From an uncultured bacterium (GTDB lineage: Bacteria; Actinomycetota; Coriobacteriia; Coriobacteriales; Atopobiaceae), in NCBI GenBank assembly GCA_905215465.1, contig CAJMPT010000005.1, positions 1-64,000 of the forward strand: a stretch of 64,000 nt of DNA. The letters run 5' to 3'. The notes under the pieces are model-generated. The model saw only the letters and a list, made by a program, of their open reading frames with translations. It made no database searches and was not told the origin of the DNA. Positions 43,706-53,910 of the stretch are shown here, piece by piece. Each line of letters opens with the position of its first letter. Position 1 is the stretch's first letter. Made by a program: the position numbers and the translations under genes.

Positions 43706-43714
43706 CACGGCCTC

Positions 43715-43745
43715 GTAAGACGAAGGGACTGTCCCCTTGTCTTAC
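43715..43745. repeat. REP variant overlapping the ABC ATPase stop codon
   Basis: 31-nt imperfect palindrome GTAAGACgAAGGGAC with matching arm. The outer arm bases differ from the other REPs (GTAAGAC for GTTGACA) but stay complementary. The TAA stop of the downstream gene (43742-43744) lies within it. Confidence 0.75.
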
Positions 43746-44545
43746 TCGAGGTAGCGGGAGAGGAACTCGCGGGTGCGGGGCAGCTCGGGGTTGGTGAAGA
43801 GCTTATCGGGCGAGCCTTTCTCGGCGATGACGCCCTGGTCCATGAAGACGACCTCGTCGGAGACGTTGCGCGCGAAGGCCATCTCGTGGGTGACGACGAC
43901 CATGGTCATGCCGTCGGCGGCGAGGTCGCGCATGACGTTCAGGACCTCGCCCGAGATCTCGGGGTCGAGCGCGGAGGTCGGCTCGTCGAACAGCATGAGG
44001 TCGGGCTGCATGCACAGCGAGCGCGCGATGGCAACACGCTGTTTCTGGCCGCCCGACAGGCGCGTGACGTTGGCATGGGCGAAGTCGGCCAGGCCCACGG
44101 CGTCGAGGTGGCGCAGCGCGACCTTCTCGGCCTCGGCCTTGGTCATCTTTTTGAGCGTGACGGGCGCGAGGGTGCAGTTGTCGAGCACATCCATGTTGTT
44201 GAAAAGGTTGAACCCCTGGAACACCATGCCGATCTTCTCGCGCAGGCGGTTGACGTCCACGTGGTCGGCAGCGAGGTCCTTGCCGCGGAACCACACGTGG
44301 CCCGCGTCGGGGGTCTCGAGCAGGTTGAGGCAGCGCAGCAGCGTGGACTTGCCAGAGCCGGAGGCGCCGATGATGGTCACGACCTGGCCGGGGTTGACGG
44401 TGAGGTCGATGTCGCGCAGGACGACGTGGTCGCCGAAGGACTTGCGCAGCCCCTCGACGCAGATGACCGGCTCACCGACGGCATCGGCCACATACGGCCG
44501 GCCCGACACGGCGGCGGCGATCTTCGCGTACTTCTCGTTAGCCAT
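43742..44545 (-). CDS. Polar amino acid ABC transporter, ATP-binding protein
   Basis: 267 residues. Walker [11 protein letters not shown]-loop [15 protein letters not shown], signature [13 protein letters not shown], Walker [15 protein letters not shown], as in GlnQ/HisP-like ATPases. A 25-residue N-terminal extension precedes the domain. GGAGG lies upstream and the permease gene ends 1 nt before the start. Confidence 0.95.
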   Translation of the reverse strand: MANEKYAKIAAAVSGRPYVADAVGEPVICVEGLRKSFGDHVVLRDIDLTVNPGQVVTIIGASGSGKSTLLRCLNLLETPDAGHVWFRGKDLAADHVDVNRLREKIGMVFQGFNLFNNMDVLDNCTLAPVTLKKMTKAEAEKVALRHLDAVGLADFAHANVTRLSGGQKQRVAIARSLCMQPDLMLFDEPTSALDPEISGEVLNVMRDLAADGMTMVVVTHEMAFARNVSDEVVFMDQGVIAEKGSPDKLFTNPELPRTREFLSRYLE

Positions 44546-44546
44546 G

Positions 44547-45728
44547 CTATGCCTCCGCCTTCTTTGCGGTCATCTTCGCGTCGGACGTGCTGCCCAAGGT
44601 CGTCGCCGCCACGTTCATGCGCTTGGCAAAGAGCCCAAGCAGCCACGAGGCAACGGCCGTCATGATCAGGTAGAACACCGCGGCGACGAGATAGGCGTTG
44701 AGCTGCTTGTAGTAGATGCCCGCGACGGTGCTCGCGGCGAACGCGAGGTCGAACACGCCGATGACGGAGAGGACCGACGAGTCCTTGATGTTGATGACGA
44801 GCTCGTTAGACAGACCGGGGATCGCGTACTTTATGCCCTGGGGGAAGACGACCTTGAGCATAGCCTGCCACTGGGACATGCCAAGAGAGCGTGCGGCCTC
44901 CATCTGGCCGGGGTCGACAGACTCGATGCCGCCACGCAGAACCTCCATCATGTAGGCGGTGGAGTTGAGCGACACGACCACGAGGCCGGCGATAAAGCGC
45001 GACCAGATGGCGTTGACCTCGGTGATGCTCATGCCGAAGCTGCTGACGACGCCGAAGCCCAGGTAATAGACGATGACGCCCTGGACAAGCATCGGCGTGC
45101 CGCGGACGACGGTGGAGTAGAACTTCGCGAAGCCGACGCCGACCTTCTTTGCGAAGCGCACGGCGTCGTTGTCGGAGCGGTCGATCTCCATGATGCGGAC
45201 GGCAACGAGCAGGATGGCGAGGAAGAAGGCGATCACGGTGCCGAACACGGCCAGCTCGATGGTGGTGGCGATGCCCGTGAGGTAGGTCTGCTTGCCCTGC
45301 TGGAACATATAGAGCACCTGCGTGAGCATGTCGTCGGGCATGGTGGAGGAGGCGGAGGCGGCCGACCAGGCCGATGCGAAGCCCATGACGGCTCGGTCGA
45401 CGAAGAGCACGGCCGTCATGGCGCACACGAGGTAGGAGCCAAAGCGAAGCGCGCGGGCGGCGCCGGGCTTGGTGAAGGGCGACGTCTGGGCGTAGGTGTT
45501 CCAGTGGGTAAGCTTAAAGAGAAGCCCGGCCGCGGCCACGACGAGCCAGCCCGCGAGCAGGTAGTACATGACCAGCTCGACGACGAAGGCATTGGCCAGG
45601 AAGCTCATAGCGGGACGCGCCTGCGACGAAAGGCACATGCCGGCGAAGGCGATCGCCGAGGTGCCCAGCAGCACGTAGCGGTGGTCACGCGCGGCAAACG
45701 ACGCGATGCGCGAGGGAACGGATTCCAT
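44547..45728 (-). CDS. Polar amino acid ABC transporter, permease
   Basis: 393 residues, longer than a usual 220-residue GlnP/HisM permease. The C-terminal half is the binding-protein-dependent permease domain with the EAA loop ([24 protein letters not shown]). The N-terminal 150 residues add about three further helices of unknown role. One permease gene probably works as a homodimer. AAAGGA precedes the ATG. Confidence 0.9.
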   Translation of the reverse strand: MESVPSRIASFAARDHRYVLLGTSAIAFAGMCLSSQARPAMSFLANAFVVELVMYYLLAGWLVVAAAGLLFKLTHWNTYAQTSPFTKPGAARALRFGSYLVCAMTAVLFVDRAVMGFASAWSAASASSTMPDDMLTQVLYMFQQGKQTYLTGIATTIELAVFGTVIAFFLAILLVAVRIMEIDRSDNDAVRFAKKVGVGFAKFYSTVVRGTPMLVQGVIVYYLGFGVVSSFGMSITEVNAIWSRFIAGLVVVSLNSTAYMMEVLRGGIESVDPGQMEAARSLGMSQWQAMLKVVFPQGIKYAIPGLSNELVINIKDSSVLSVIGVFDLAFAASTVAGIYYKQLNAYLVAAVFYLIMTAVASWLLGLFAKRMNVAATTLGSTSDAKMTAKKAEA

Positions 45729-45754
45729 AGATTTCCTTTGTTCTTATTGCCGAA

Positions 45755-45779
45755 GGGGCAGGGACCTGGTCCCTGCCCC
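45755..45779 (-). terminator. Intercistronic hairpin between binding-protein and permease genes
   Basis: GGGGCAGGGAC and complement with a 3-nt loop, lacking a T-run on the gene strand. Such hairpins behind binding-protein genes usually stabilise the upstream mRNA and reduce read-through, as known for other ABC importers. Confidence 0.6.
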
Positions 45780-45806
45780 GAAAAACAACGTTGTAAAGAG
45801 AAGGAC

Positions 45807-46709
45807 TTAGGCCGGCTGACGGTCCATGCAGTCCTGCCAGATGTTCAGGCGGTCCTCCTGCGAAATGCCGCCGATAATCTCGTTGAGCTTGGCGAGGACG
45901 TCGTCTTGGCCCTTGGCGATGGCGGCGTTGTCGGGGTTGCTCGGGTCGGAGAAGCCCGCGCCGTCCTCGAGCTCGACCTTCATGAGGTCGGAGTAGCTCT
46001 TCAGGAGCTTGGGCAGCGACATGGACGAGAAGGTGATGGCATCGCAGGTGCCGTTCTCGATGCCGTCGACGACGAGCGGGACGGTCGCGACCGGGGTGAG
46101 GTGGTTGACATCGGGAATCTCGTCGATGAGCTCGTCGTAGAAGGTGTCCTTCTGGCCGAGGACGGTGGCTCCGGAGAAGTCGGAGAGCTTTGTGGCGGAG
46201 GCGTACTTGGAGTCCTTCTTGACGACCATGATGACCTCGTCGTCAATGTAGGAGTCGGTAAAGTCGGCAGACTGGGCGCGCTCGGGCGTGACGGACATGC
46301 CGGCGCAGACGATGTCGATGGTCCCGTTGTTGAGCGAGTCGACGAGGGCACTGAACTCCATCTTTACCGCGACGGGCTCCATGCCGAGGGCCTCGGCGAT
46401 CTTCTTTGCGATCTGGACGTCGTAGCCGTCGGCATAGGCGCCCGTGACGTTCTCGATGGGGATGGTGGTGTCGGACTCCTTCGACTCCTGCCAGTTATAC
46501 GGGGCGTAGGCGGCCTCCATGCCAATGCGCAGGGTCTTGCCGTCGCCGAGCTGGCCGGCGGCCTTGGAGTCGTCGGCGCCGTCGGTCTTGGCGCCCGAGT
46601 TGGAGTCTTGGGCGGCGGGTCCGCAGCCGGTAAGGAACGTGGCACCCGCGACGGTCAGCGTCGTGAGGCCGGAGAGCTTTAAGAACGTGCGGCGAGAAAG
46701 GTCAGTCAT
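45807..46709 (-). CDS. Amino acid ABC transporter substrate-binding lipoprotein
   Basis: 300 residues. The signal has LSRRTFLKLSG and the lipobox FLTGC (Cys29), so Tat export and lipid anchoring are likely. The SBP_bac_3 domain starts KTLRIGMEAAYAPYNWQE with VDSLNNGTIDIVCAGMSVTPERA in the middle, typical for polar amino-acid receptors. It is the first gene of the three-gene importer; the stop is 78 nt before the permease. Confidence 0.94.
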   Translation of the reverse strand: MTDLSRRTFLKLSGLTTLTVAGATFLTGCGPAAQDSNSGAKTDGADDSKAAGQLGDGKTLRIGMEAAYAPYNWQESKESDTTIPIENVTGAYADGYDVQIAKKIAEALGMEPVAVKMEFSALVDSLNNGTIDIVCAGMSVTPERAQSADFTDSYIDDEVIMVVKKDSKYASATKLSDFSGATVLGQKDTFYDELIDEIPDVNHLTPVATVPLVVDGIENGTCDAITFSSMSLPKLLKSYSDLMKVELEDGAGFSDPSNPDNAAIAKGQDDVLAKLNEIIGGISQEDRLNIWQDCMDRQPA

Positions 46710-46825
46710 TTTGGTTCCTTCCGGTTTGGTTTAAGACCCCTTCCGTGCCACGCAACCGGAGGGGACCCATTCCCCTCCCCCTTGCAACCTAATGCGAGAA
46801 AGTTACGCGCACGTGCGAGAGCATA

Positions 46826-46857
46826 CACCCCGCAGCCTGAAAGCAAGCTGCGGGGTG
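46826..46857 (-). terminator. Hairpin after the large GH3 gene
   Basis: CACCCCGCAGC and exact complement around 10 nt, in the gap between the GH3 gene (ends 46968) and the ABC operon. No clear T-run. Confidence 0.55.
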
Positions 46858-46931
46858 CGGCGAGAAACAACTATGTAACTGCGGCGACAGACGAGAAACA
46901 CAACGCACGTCCTTCTCGCCCGGCACTCGAC

Positions 46932-46960
46932 GTTGACAAAGGGACTGTCCCTTTGTCAAC
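46932..46960. repeat. REP palindrome next to the GH3 gene
   Basis: 29-nt palindrome, half GTTGACAAAGGGAC, identical core to 43675-43705, 8 nt past the GH3 stop codon (46968). Confidence 0.85.
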
Positions 46961-46967
46961 CCCTTTG

Positions 46968-49900
46968 TCAGCCCCGCCTGCGGCGACGGAGCTCCAGGGC
47001 CACGTTGACGCCCAGGATGACGCCCACGCCCACGACGCCCACGCCGGTGAGGCCCCAGCGGAGCATGTCGGCCTTCTGCATGCCGGCGGCGCCCGTGCTG
47101 TAGACGCTGCCGTGGACGGCGCCGTTCATGACGTGGCTGTTGGCCATCACGTAGAGCAGGTGGTGCATGGCCTCGCGGGCGTAGCCGTACTGGGTGGCGT
47201 CGCCGGAGTCAAAGCTCCACAGCGCCGTGGGGTCGCTCACGGTGAGCTTGGCGTCGGCGCCGGCCTGGATCATCTGCAGGCCGTTCATGAAGACGCCCGT
47301 ATCGGCGTTGTCCGTCAGGATCCAGCCGTCAAAGCCCCACTCGTTGCGGACGATGCCCGTGATGAGGTCATAGGAGCCGCCGGCCCAGGTTGCGCCGATG
47401 CGGTTGAACGAGGTCATGACGCCCTGGCAGGCGCGGATCTTGGTGGTGGCGTTCTCCTGCGTGCCATCGGCGCTCTGGCGCACGTAGGAAAGCTCCACGT
47501 CGCCGGCCTTCATGCACATCTCGAAGGGCCTGAGGTACAGCTCGCGGGCGGACTGCTCGTTCATCCACGTAGCCATGGAGTACTGGCCGTTGCGGTCGCC
47601 GCGGTGGTTCTCCTGCTCGTTGAAGGCAAAGTGCTTCATGATCGTGTAGACGCCCTTCTCGGCGGCGCCACGGACCTCCTGGGAGGCCATCGCGCCGGAG
47701 AGGAACCCGTCCTCCGAGAAGTACTCGCCGTTGCGGCCGGAGTACGGCGTGCGGTGGATGTTCATGGCCGGCGCGTACCAGCCGGTACCGCCTCCCAGCA
47801 GGGACTCGTTGCCGATCATGTTGCCCAGGCGGTAGGCAATCTCCTGGTTCCAGGTCTGGGCCACGGTCATGGGGTTGCAGAAGGTCATGCCCGTGCCGCC
47901 CCAGCTCCAGCCGGAGGTGGAGTCAGCGTCGGTGCCGGCGGGCTTGTTGACGGAGTCAAGGGCCTTGGTGCCGTAGCCGGCGTGGCTGATGGCCGCGTCG
48001 TAGTCCTCGGGGGTGAGCTGGTCCAGGAGCTGGTCCCACTTGGCGTCGTCGTAGGAGAGGCCGCGCATGTCGATGAGCTCCAGGCCGTTCTTGGCGCCGT
48101 AGGCGAGCTCTCCCTCCCAGGCCTTGAGGTCGGGGTTGCCGGAGTCGGTGGAGTCGAGCTGGGCCAAAAGGTCCGCGGAGGCCACCTTGCCGTAGGTGTA
48201 GCTCACGCCATCGTCGCCGTTTATCTCGTTGCCCCAGGTGGAGACCTGCGAGGTGACGTCGCCGTCGTGCGTGGGGAAGGTGCCCTCCCAGTCCGCGCGG
48301 GTGAGGTAGGTCACTTCGCCGCGGGCGTCGGAGAGGCGGTTTGCCACGGCCTCGCCGGTCAGGGTGTCGGTGGAGTAGGTGGTGACGTCGACGTCTGCGT
48401 TGGCGGGAACGTAGGTGTCTACCAGGGACGCATTGCCGCAAGCATCGGTCTTTGCCCCGGCAGCCTTGACGGCCAGCACGTTGTTGGCGGCGGCGTGGGC
48501 ATCGGTGGCGGCGGTGAGGTAGTAGGTGCCGGCGTCAAGCACCCAGGTGCCGGCGCCCTCGGAGTCGTAGACGGCAAGCTGGGACTCGTCGAAGGTCATG
48601 GTGACCTCCTGGCTCTCGCCGGGCTCCAGCAGCTTGGTCTTGGCGTAGCCCACAAGCTCCACCGCGGGCTTCTCCACGCCGTTTGCGCGGTCGTAGTCGG
48701 TGTAGGGGCTCTGGGCGTAGAGCTCCACCACGTCCTTGCCGGCAACGTCGCCGGTGTTGGTGACCGTCACCGTGGCGGTGCAGGTCTTGCCAGACCAGCT
48801 CGTGGAGAAGTTCGTCCAGTCAAAGGTGGTGTAGCTAAGGCCAAAGCCAAACGGGTAGCAGACCTCGTCGGCGTAGGTGAAGTCGCCGGCGTTGCCCTGG
48901 CCCAGGACGCTGTCCTCGTAGCGGGTCTCATAGTAGCGGTACCCGACGTAGATGCCCTCCTCGTAGCTCACGTAGTTGTACTTGGTGAGGTTGCCGGACT
49001 CGTCGAGGTACTGGTAGTCGCCAAAGTTCTGGGCGGCCGGGCTCTTGCTGGCGTCGGCCACGTAGGTGTCCACGGTGCGGCCGGAGGGGTTGACGTCGCC
49101 CGCGAGGATGCGGCCCAGGGACTCCACGCCGTAGGTGCCCGTGGCGGGGACGATCAGCACGGACTTGATGTTGGGAAAGTCCGCCAGCCAGTCAAGCTCC
49201 ACGGCCGCGTTGGAGTTGACCACCAGCACGGTGTTGTCGAAGTTGTCGTTGAGGTACTGCAGGACCTCAAGCTCGGTGGAGTCGGGCTCAAGGTAGCTCT
49301 TGGCGCGGTCCTCGGCGCTCGCGGCGTGGTTGTACATGGAGCGGGGCATGTCGCGTCCCTCGCCGGCCACGCGCTTGAGCACGTAGACGGGGGTGGTGCC
49401 CTCCATGGAGTCAAGCACTCCGGCGTCGCGCATGACGGACAGCGGGCACTCGTTGATGGAGAAGTCCTCGTCGTCGCCGTAGCTCACCGAGCCGGGGCCC
49501 ATGACGTAGTCCTTGCCCTTGCCGGTGGCGTAGAAGTCCGTGAGGGTCTTGTTGACGTTGAAGCCCGCCTGCTCCATGGCCGGCGTGAGGGCGTCGGTGC
49601 TGCCGCCCTCGAGGCCCAGGGTGGTCTCGAGCATGCTCTTGGCCTTGACGCCCAGGTCACGGGAGTTGCCGCTCACAAATGAGAGCGTGGTGCCCTTCGC
49701 CAGCGGCAGGGAGGCGTCGTTCTTCAGCAGGACGTAGCCCTCGCCGGAGATGTCCTGGTCCAGGGTCTTCTCGGCCTCCGCGATGGAGCCGCGGTCGTAG
49801 TCGGCCTTGTTGTAGGTGAGGTCCAGGCCGGAGGTGTCAACGCCGGAGTTGTCCCAGCTCTGCTCCACGCCAAAGTAGGAGTTGATGATCTGGTTGAACT

Positions 49901-50048
49901 TGGGCAGGACGGTGTTTGCCGCCACGACGACGGCGACCAGCGCCACCGCCAGCACGCAGGACACCACGATGCCCACGATGCGCTTGGCGCTGCGCCTGCC
50001 CTTCTGGGCGGCCGCCCCTTGCTGCGTGTCTTTCTTGCTTGCTGCCAT
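46968..50048 (-). CDS. Circularly permuted GH3 beta-glucosidase, membrane-anchored at both ends
   Basis: 1026 residues. An N-terminal helix (24-44) and a C-terminal helix followed by RRRRRG suggest the enzyme is an external loop. Domain order is permuted: the alpha/beta domain comes first (EGYVLLKNDASLPL), then an FnIII-like domain (GLSYTTFDWTNF to ESQEVTMTF), then the catalytic barrel (RTPYSGRNGEYFSEDG, IMKHFAFNEQENHRGD, nucleophile Asp in GFDGWILTDNAD). Such order is known from ruminal GH3 enzymes. It lies downstream of a second permuted GH3 gene with the same layout. Confidence 0.88.
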   Translation of the reverse strand: MAASKKDTQQGAAAQKGRRSAKRIVGIVVSCVLAVALVAVVVAANTVLPKFNQIINSYFGVEQSWDNSGVDTSGLDLTYNKADYDRGSIAEAEKTLDQDISGEGYVLLKNDASLPLAKGTTLSFVSGNSRDLGVKAKSMLETTLGLEGGSTDALTPAMEQAGFNVNKTLTDFYATGKGKDYVMGPGSVSYGDDEDFSINECPLSVMRDAGVLDSMEGTTPVYVLKRVAGEGRDMPRSMYNHAASAEDRAKSYLEPDSTELEVLQYLNDNFDNTVLVVNSNAAVELDWLADFPNIKSVLIVPATGTYGVESLGRILAGDVNPSGRTVDTYVADASKSPAAQNFGDYQYLDESGNLTKYNYVSYEEGIYVGYRYYETRYEDSVLGQGNAGDFTYADEVCYPFGFGLSYTTFDWTNFSTSWSGKTCTATVTVTNTGDVAGKDVVELYAQSPYTDYDRANGVEKPAVELVGYAKTKLLEPGESQEVTMTFDESQLAVYDSEGAGTWVLDAGTYYLTAATDAHAAANNVLAVKAAGAKTDACGNASLVDTYVPANADVDVTTYSTDTLTGEAVANRLSDARGEVTYLTRADWEGTFPTHDGDVTSQVSTWGNEINGDDGVSYTYGKVASADLLAQLDSTDSGNPDLKAWEGELAYGAKNGLELIDMRGLSYDDAKWDQLLDQLTPEDYDAAISHAGYGTKALDSVNKPAGTDADSTSGWSWGGTGMTFCNPMTVAQTWNQEIAYRLGNMIGNESLLGGGTGWYAPAMNIHRTPYSGRNGEYFSEDGFLSGAMASQEVRGAAEKGVYTIMKHFAFNEQENHRGDRNGQYSMATWMNEQSARELYLRPFEMCMKAGDVELSYVRQSADGTQENATTKIRACQGVMTSFNRIGATWAGGSYDLITGIVRNEWGFDGWILTDNADTGVFMNGLQMIQAGADAKLTVSDPTALWSFDSGDATQYGYAREAMHHLLYVMANSHVMNGAVHGSVYSTGAAGMQKADMLRWGLTGVGVVGVGVILGVNVALELRRRRRG

Positions 50049-50139
50049 GCTATGAGCTCCGTCTGACGAGGTGGTTCATGAGGTGCGGCGGACCGGCCGG
50101 CGAGAAGTGCCAGCCGGTCCGCCGGGAGGAAGGCGACGG

Positions 50140-53100
50140 CTAGAACGTGGACTTGGGCTCGCCGCTCTCCTGGGAGGCGAAGGCGGCGGTGCCGGACTTC
50201 ACGTCCATGGAGGAGTAGCTGGTGCCGTTGGCCTCGTTGTAGGCCTTGGCAAACTCGTCCAGGTCGATGGTGTGGGTCATCGGGGTCAGGAAGACGCCGG
50301 AGCCAAAGCCCTGGTTGGGCTGGTTCCAGTCGTACTGGTAGCCGTCCTGCTCGTAGACGAGCTTGGTGCCGTCCTGCTTGGCGGCAACAGGCTGGCCGGA
50401 CTCGTTCTTGACCGTGAGGGTACCCGCGCCGGAGCCGGAGCCCGCAACCTCCCAGGTGCCGGTGAAGACGTAGCCCTTCCAGCGGTCGAGCTCCACGGTG
50501 CCGTCGGCGTAGAGGACCATCGGGATGCCCTTGCCCTGGTTGGTGGTGAAGAAGTAGCCGTCACGCGTGGTGGCGGTGGCCAGGGCCTTCTTGGTGAAGG
50601 TGGCCGTCAGCTCGACGTCGGCGTAGGTGCTCGTGGCGTAGTCGGCACCGGCCGGAAGAACGGTCCTGCCAGCGGACCAGCCGGCAAAGACGAGGTTCTC
50701 GCCCTGGTAGGGGCACTCGGGCAGCTTGACGGAGTCGCCGCAGTGGAACTCGATGGCGGCCGGGTCGGAGCCGGTGGCGGCGGGATCGCCGGAGGCGAAG
50801 GTCACCTTGAAGGTGGGGTTGTCGCCGGTGGCGTACTTGGTGCCAAAGGCCGCGTTGTAGGCGGTGGCCATGTCGTAGAGCGAGATGACGTTCTCGATGG
50901 GCTCGCGGCCGCCGGGGAACTCCCAGGCCAGCAGGCCGTTGGCGTCCGGCTTGGCCGTGATGGCGTCACCGTCCTCGACGTTGAGCGTGAGGGTTCCGTC
51001 CTCGGCCAGCTCGTAGGTGCCCACGATGCGGGTGGTGCTGAAGAAGCCGACCTGGATGGCGGCGAAGTTCTTGTCGCCGTAGAAGGCGGCAGCGGCGCCG
51101 GTGCTTGCGGCCTTGCAGATGGGGTTGTCGCCCTGGAAGGCGTAGTCGCTGGTCAGGCCGTTGATGCAGAGGGAGTTGGCGTAGTTGTACAGGTTGCGGT
51201 GAATGGCCTCGAAGAGGGCGTCCTGGATGACAGGGTCGTTCTTGTAGTCGTCCTGCAGGAGCACGCCCTTGCAGACGTCGTTCTTGCCGATGCGGGCGGA
51301 GCCCAGCCAGGCATGGGAGCCGGCAAGCAGGCCGTCGGGGGCGTCCATGCAGGATGACTCAAACTGGTCGGTCAGGTTGATTCCCATGTAGCCGAGCTCG
51401 TTCTCGAGGAAGCCCTTCAGGAACTCCTCGTTCTCGCCGGTCCACATCATGCCCAGGCGGTTGAAGCCGGTCATGGTGCCGTTGGACTTGCCCTCGACGA
51501 TGGCCTTCTCAAACTGGCGCAGGTAGATCTCGCGCAGCGTCTGCTCGTTGGCCCAAGACGGCACGCCGTGGCGGTACTCCTCCTGGTCGTTTCCGGCGCA
51601 GTGCTTGGTGCACATGACAACGCCCTTGTTGACGGAGGCCAGGGTCTCCTCGGCGCAGGAGCGGCCGCCCAGGTACGGGTCCTCGGAGAAGTACTCGAAG
51701 TTGCGGCCGGAGTACGGGGTGCGGTGGGTGTCGCAGCTCCAGCCGTAGAGGACGACGTTCTTCTGCTCATTGGTGGAGGAGTGCAGGAGGTTCTCGCCGG
51801 TCAGGCTGCCGATGGCGGTGTGGACCTCAGTGTTGAACGTGGCCGCGGTGGTCTCCTTGGAGCAGTACTGCTGGCCCGTGAGGCCAGAGACGCAGAAGGT
51901 GGTGCCCCAGCCCTGGGAGCCATTGCCGGCGGTCGCCTTGGGCTTGCCGATCTTCTCGACGGTCATGGCCGGGTCGTTGATGAAGTCGACCATCTCCTCG
52001 TAGGTCATCTTGGAGACGAGCTTCTCCCAGTCGGGGTCGTCGTAGGCCTTGTCGTGCATGTCGACGAGCATGACCTTGGAGTCCTTGCCAAACTCGTGCT
52101 TGGCAACGTTGGAGGCGTCGCCGGAGCCGGCCTTGTAGCGGATGGGGCTGGCCTTCTTGACCAGGGCGTCGGTGTAGACCAGGCGCGTGGCCTGCCTGGG
52201 GAAGGTGCCCTCCCAGTCGGTGCGGCTGAGGTAGACGATGCCCTGGTTCTTGTCCTTGATGTCCTCGTTGAGCGTGGGGTCGACGTTGTCGAAGACGTTG
52301 GTGATCTGCGCGCCGATGACGGAGGCGGAGAAGGTCTCGGCGTCAAAGTCCGGGTTGCTCCACACCCACACGAAGGCGTCAGAGCCCTCGGCGGTCATAC
52401 CGTCGGCCACGGTCTTGCCCTTGGCGGCCAGGACGTTGTTCAGCGCCTCGTGGGAGGAGCCGGCCACGGTGAAGTAGTAGTCGTCGTCGTCCATGATGTA
52501 GGTCTTGGCGTTCTTGGCGTCATAGGAGGCCAGCTCGCGCTTGGAGACCTTGATGGAGAGCTGCTCGGAGGCGCCGGGGTCCAGGAGCTTGGTCTTCTCG
52601 TAGCCCTTGAGCTCGATGGAGGCCTTCTCCACGCCGTTGGCGCGGTCGTAGTCGGTGAAGGGGCTCTGGACGTAGACAAGTGCGGCGTGCTTGCCGGCAA
52701 AGGAGCCGGTGTTGGTCACGGTGACGTTGACGGTGAAGTCGTCCGCGCCCTCGGAGACGCTGAAGTCGGAGTACTCGAAGGTGGAGTAGCTCATGCCGGA
52801 GCCAAACGGGTAGGCCACGACCTTGGAGTAGTCAAAGTCGCCGGCGTTGCCCTGGCCCAGGACGACGTCCTCGTAGCGGGTCTCGTAGTAGCGATAGCCC
52901 ACGTAGATGCCCTCGGCGTAGAGGTACTCGTGGCGCCAGTGGTCACCGTAGAACTGGGCGGGCGTCCACTTGTCGCAGTCGGCCGTGACCTGCTCCATGA
53001 CGTCGGCGGAGACCTGCGAGAGGTCGGCGTCGATGTGGCCGAAGTTGGCCATGGCGGGGATGGCCTGGTTGTCCTTGTAGATGGAGTCAGCGAGGCGGCC

Positions 53101-53910
53101 GGAGGGGTTCACCTTGCCAGCCAGAACGTCCACGAGCACCGGGGAACCCTTGAGCGGCGCGGAGTAGCCGGTGGAGGTGATGTTGCCAAACCACAGGATG
53201 CCGTCGATGGCGTCAGACCAGGGGCCGTCCTCCCAGCTGATGCTGTTGGAGGTGGTGACGCAGACGATCATCTTGGAGAACGTGCCCTGGCGGCGCAGCT
53301 CGGCCACGCCGTTGAGCATGTCCTTCTCCTCTGCGGAGAGGGCCAGGTAGTCGTGGTCGCGGTACCACTGGGCGTCGCTGCCCTCGCCCACGCGGCGGCC
53401 GAGGAAGACGATGGCGGTGCCAGAGACGGCCGAGAAGAACGGCGCGGCGGTGACAGTGGACCAGGGGTTCTCGTTGACCTCCCACCTGATGACGTTCTTG
53501 GTGCCGTTGGCGTAGAAGTCCCAGGCGTCGGCGTCAAAGTCAAAGCCGGCGGCGGTCATGGCGGCGTCGAAGCCGGTCATGAACTGCGTCGCGTTGCCGA
53601 AGGCGACGACCTTGCCGTCCGCGGGGCTGAGCGGCAGGGCACCAGCCTCGTTCTTGAGCAGGACGATGCCCTCGCCCACGGCGGTGGCAAAGGCCTGGGC
53701 CTCGTCGGCCACGAGCTGCTTCTCGCCGTCCTTGGTGTAGGCGTAGTCGCTCTTGTAGTACTCGTGCTCGGCGGCGGGCTTGGTGGCGGTGACCACGGAC
53801 TCCTTCTTGGCCTCGGGGGCGCCGGGCGTGCTGCAGCCGGCAAGGCCGGCCAGGACGGCGGCCGACGCGCTTCCCAGGACAAACCCTCTACGAGTCATGC
53901 TGAGCTTCAT
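50140..53910 (-). CDS. Circularly permuted GH3 lipoprotein with C-terminal repeat domain
   Basis: 1256 residues from the ATG at 53910; the longer frame to 53985 is unlikely. MTRRGFVLG and LAGLAGC give a Tat signal and lipobox. As in its neighbour, the alpha/beta domain (GEGIVLLKNEAGALPL) precedes FnIII and the barrel (RTPYSGRNFEYFSEDP, CTKHCAGNDQEEYRHG, nucleophile Asp in YMGINLTDQFE). About 300 extra C-terminal residues include an InlB/Flg_new-like unit (GDSVKLPECPYQGENLVFAGWS). Probably a cell-surface glycosidase; the extension may bind sugar or wall. Confidence 0.88.
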   Translation of the reverse strand: MKLSMTRRGFVLGSASAAVLAGLAGCSTPGAPEAKKESVVTATKPAAEHEYYKSDYAYTKDGEKQLVADEAQAFATAVGEGIVLLKNEAGALPLSPADGKVVAFGNATQFMTGFDAAMTAAGFDFDADAWDFYANGTKNVIRWEVNENPWSTVTAAPFFSAVSGTAIVFLGRRVGEGSDAQWYRDHDYLALSAEEKDMLNGVAELRRQGTFSKMIVCVTTSNSISWEDGPWSDAIDGILWFGNITSTGYSAPLKGSPVLVDVLAGKVNPSGRLADSIYKDNQAIPAMANFGHIDADLSQVSADVMEQVTADCDKWTPAQFYGDHWRHEYLYAEGIYVGYRYYETRYEDVVLGQGNAGDFDYSKVVAYPFGSGMSYSTFEYSDFSVSEGADDFTVNVTVTNTGSFAGKHAALVYVQSPFTDYDRANGVEKASIELKGYEKTKLLDPGASEQLSIKVSKRELASYDAKNAKTYIMDDDDYYFTVAGSSHEALNNVLAAKGKTVADGMTAEGSDAFVWVWSNPDFDAETFSASVIGAQITNVFDNVDPTLNEDIKDKNQGIVYLSRTDWEGTFPRQATRLVYTDALVKKASPIRYKAGSGDASNVAKHEFGKDSKVMLVDMHDKAYDDPDWEKLVSKMTYEEMVDFINDPAMTVEKIGKPKATAGNGSQGWGTTFCVSGLTGQQYCSKETTAATFNTEVHTAIGSLTGENLLHSSTNEQKNVVLYGWSCDTHRTPYSGRNFEYFSEDPYLGGRSCAEETLASVNKGVVMCTKHCAGNDQEEYRHGVPSWANEQTLREIYLRQFEKAIVEGKSNGTMTGFNRLGMMWTGENEEFLKGFLENELGYMGINLTDQFESSCMDAPDGLLAGSHAWLGSARIGKNDVCKGVLLQDDYKNDPVIQDALFEAIHRNLYNYANSLCINGLTSDYAFQGDNPICKAASTGAAAAFYGDKNFAAIQVGFFSTTRIVGTYELAEDGTLTLNVEDGDAITAKPDANGLLAWEFPGGREPIENVISLYDMATAYNAAFGTKYATGDNPTFKVTFASGDPAATGSDPAAIEFHCGDSVKLPECPYQGENLVFAGWSAGRTVLPAGADYATSTYADVELTATFTKKALATATTRDGYFFTTNQGKGIPMVLYADGTVELDRWKGYVFTGTWEVAGSGSGAGTLTVKNESGQPVAAKQDGTKLVYEQDGYQYDWNQPNQGFGSGVFLTPMTHTIDLDEFAKAYNEANGTSYSSMDVKSGTAAFASQESGEPKSTF

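Noticed and set aside
45140..45160. Fourth copy of the hairpin apex (TTCTTTGCGAAGCG)
   Set aside because: It lies within the ABC permease coding sequence and has no complementary arms.
46782..49682. 966-residue plus-strand open frame
   Set aside because: It lies antisense to the permuted GH3 gene, whose protein has clear domains. The Val/Gly/His/Leu-rich composition is a codon-bias shadow.
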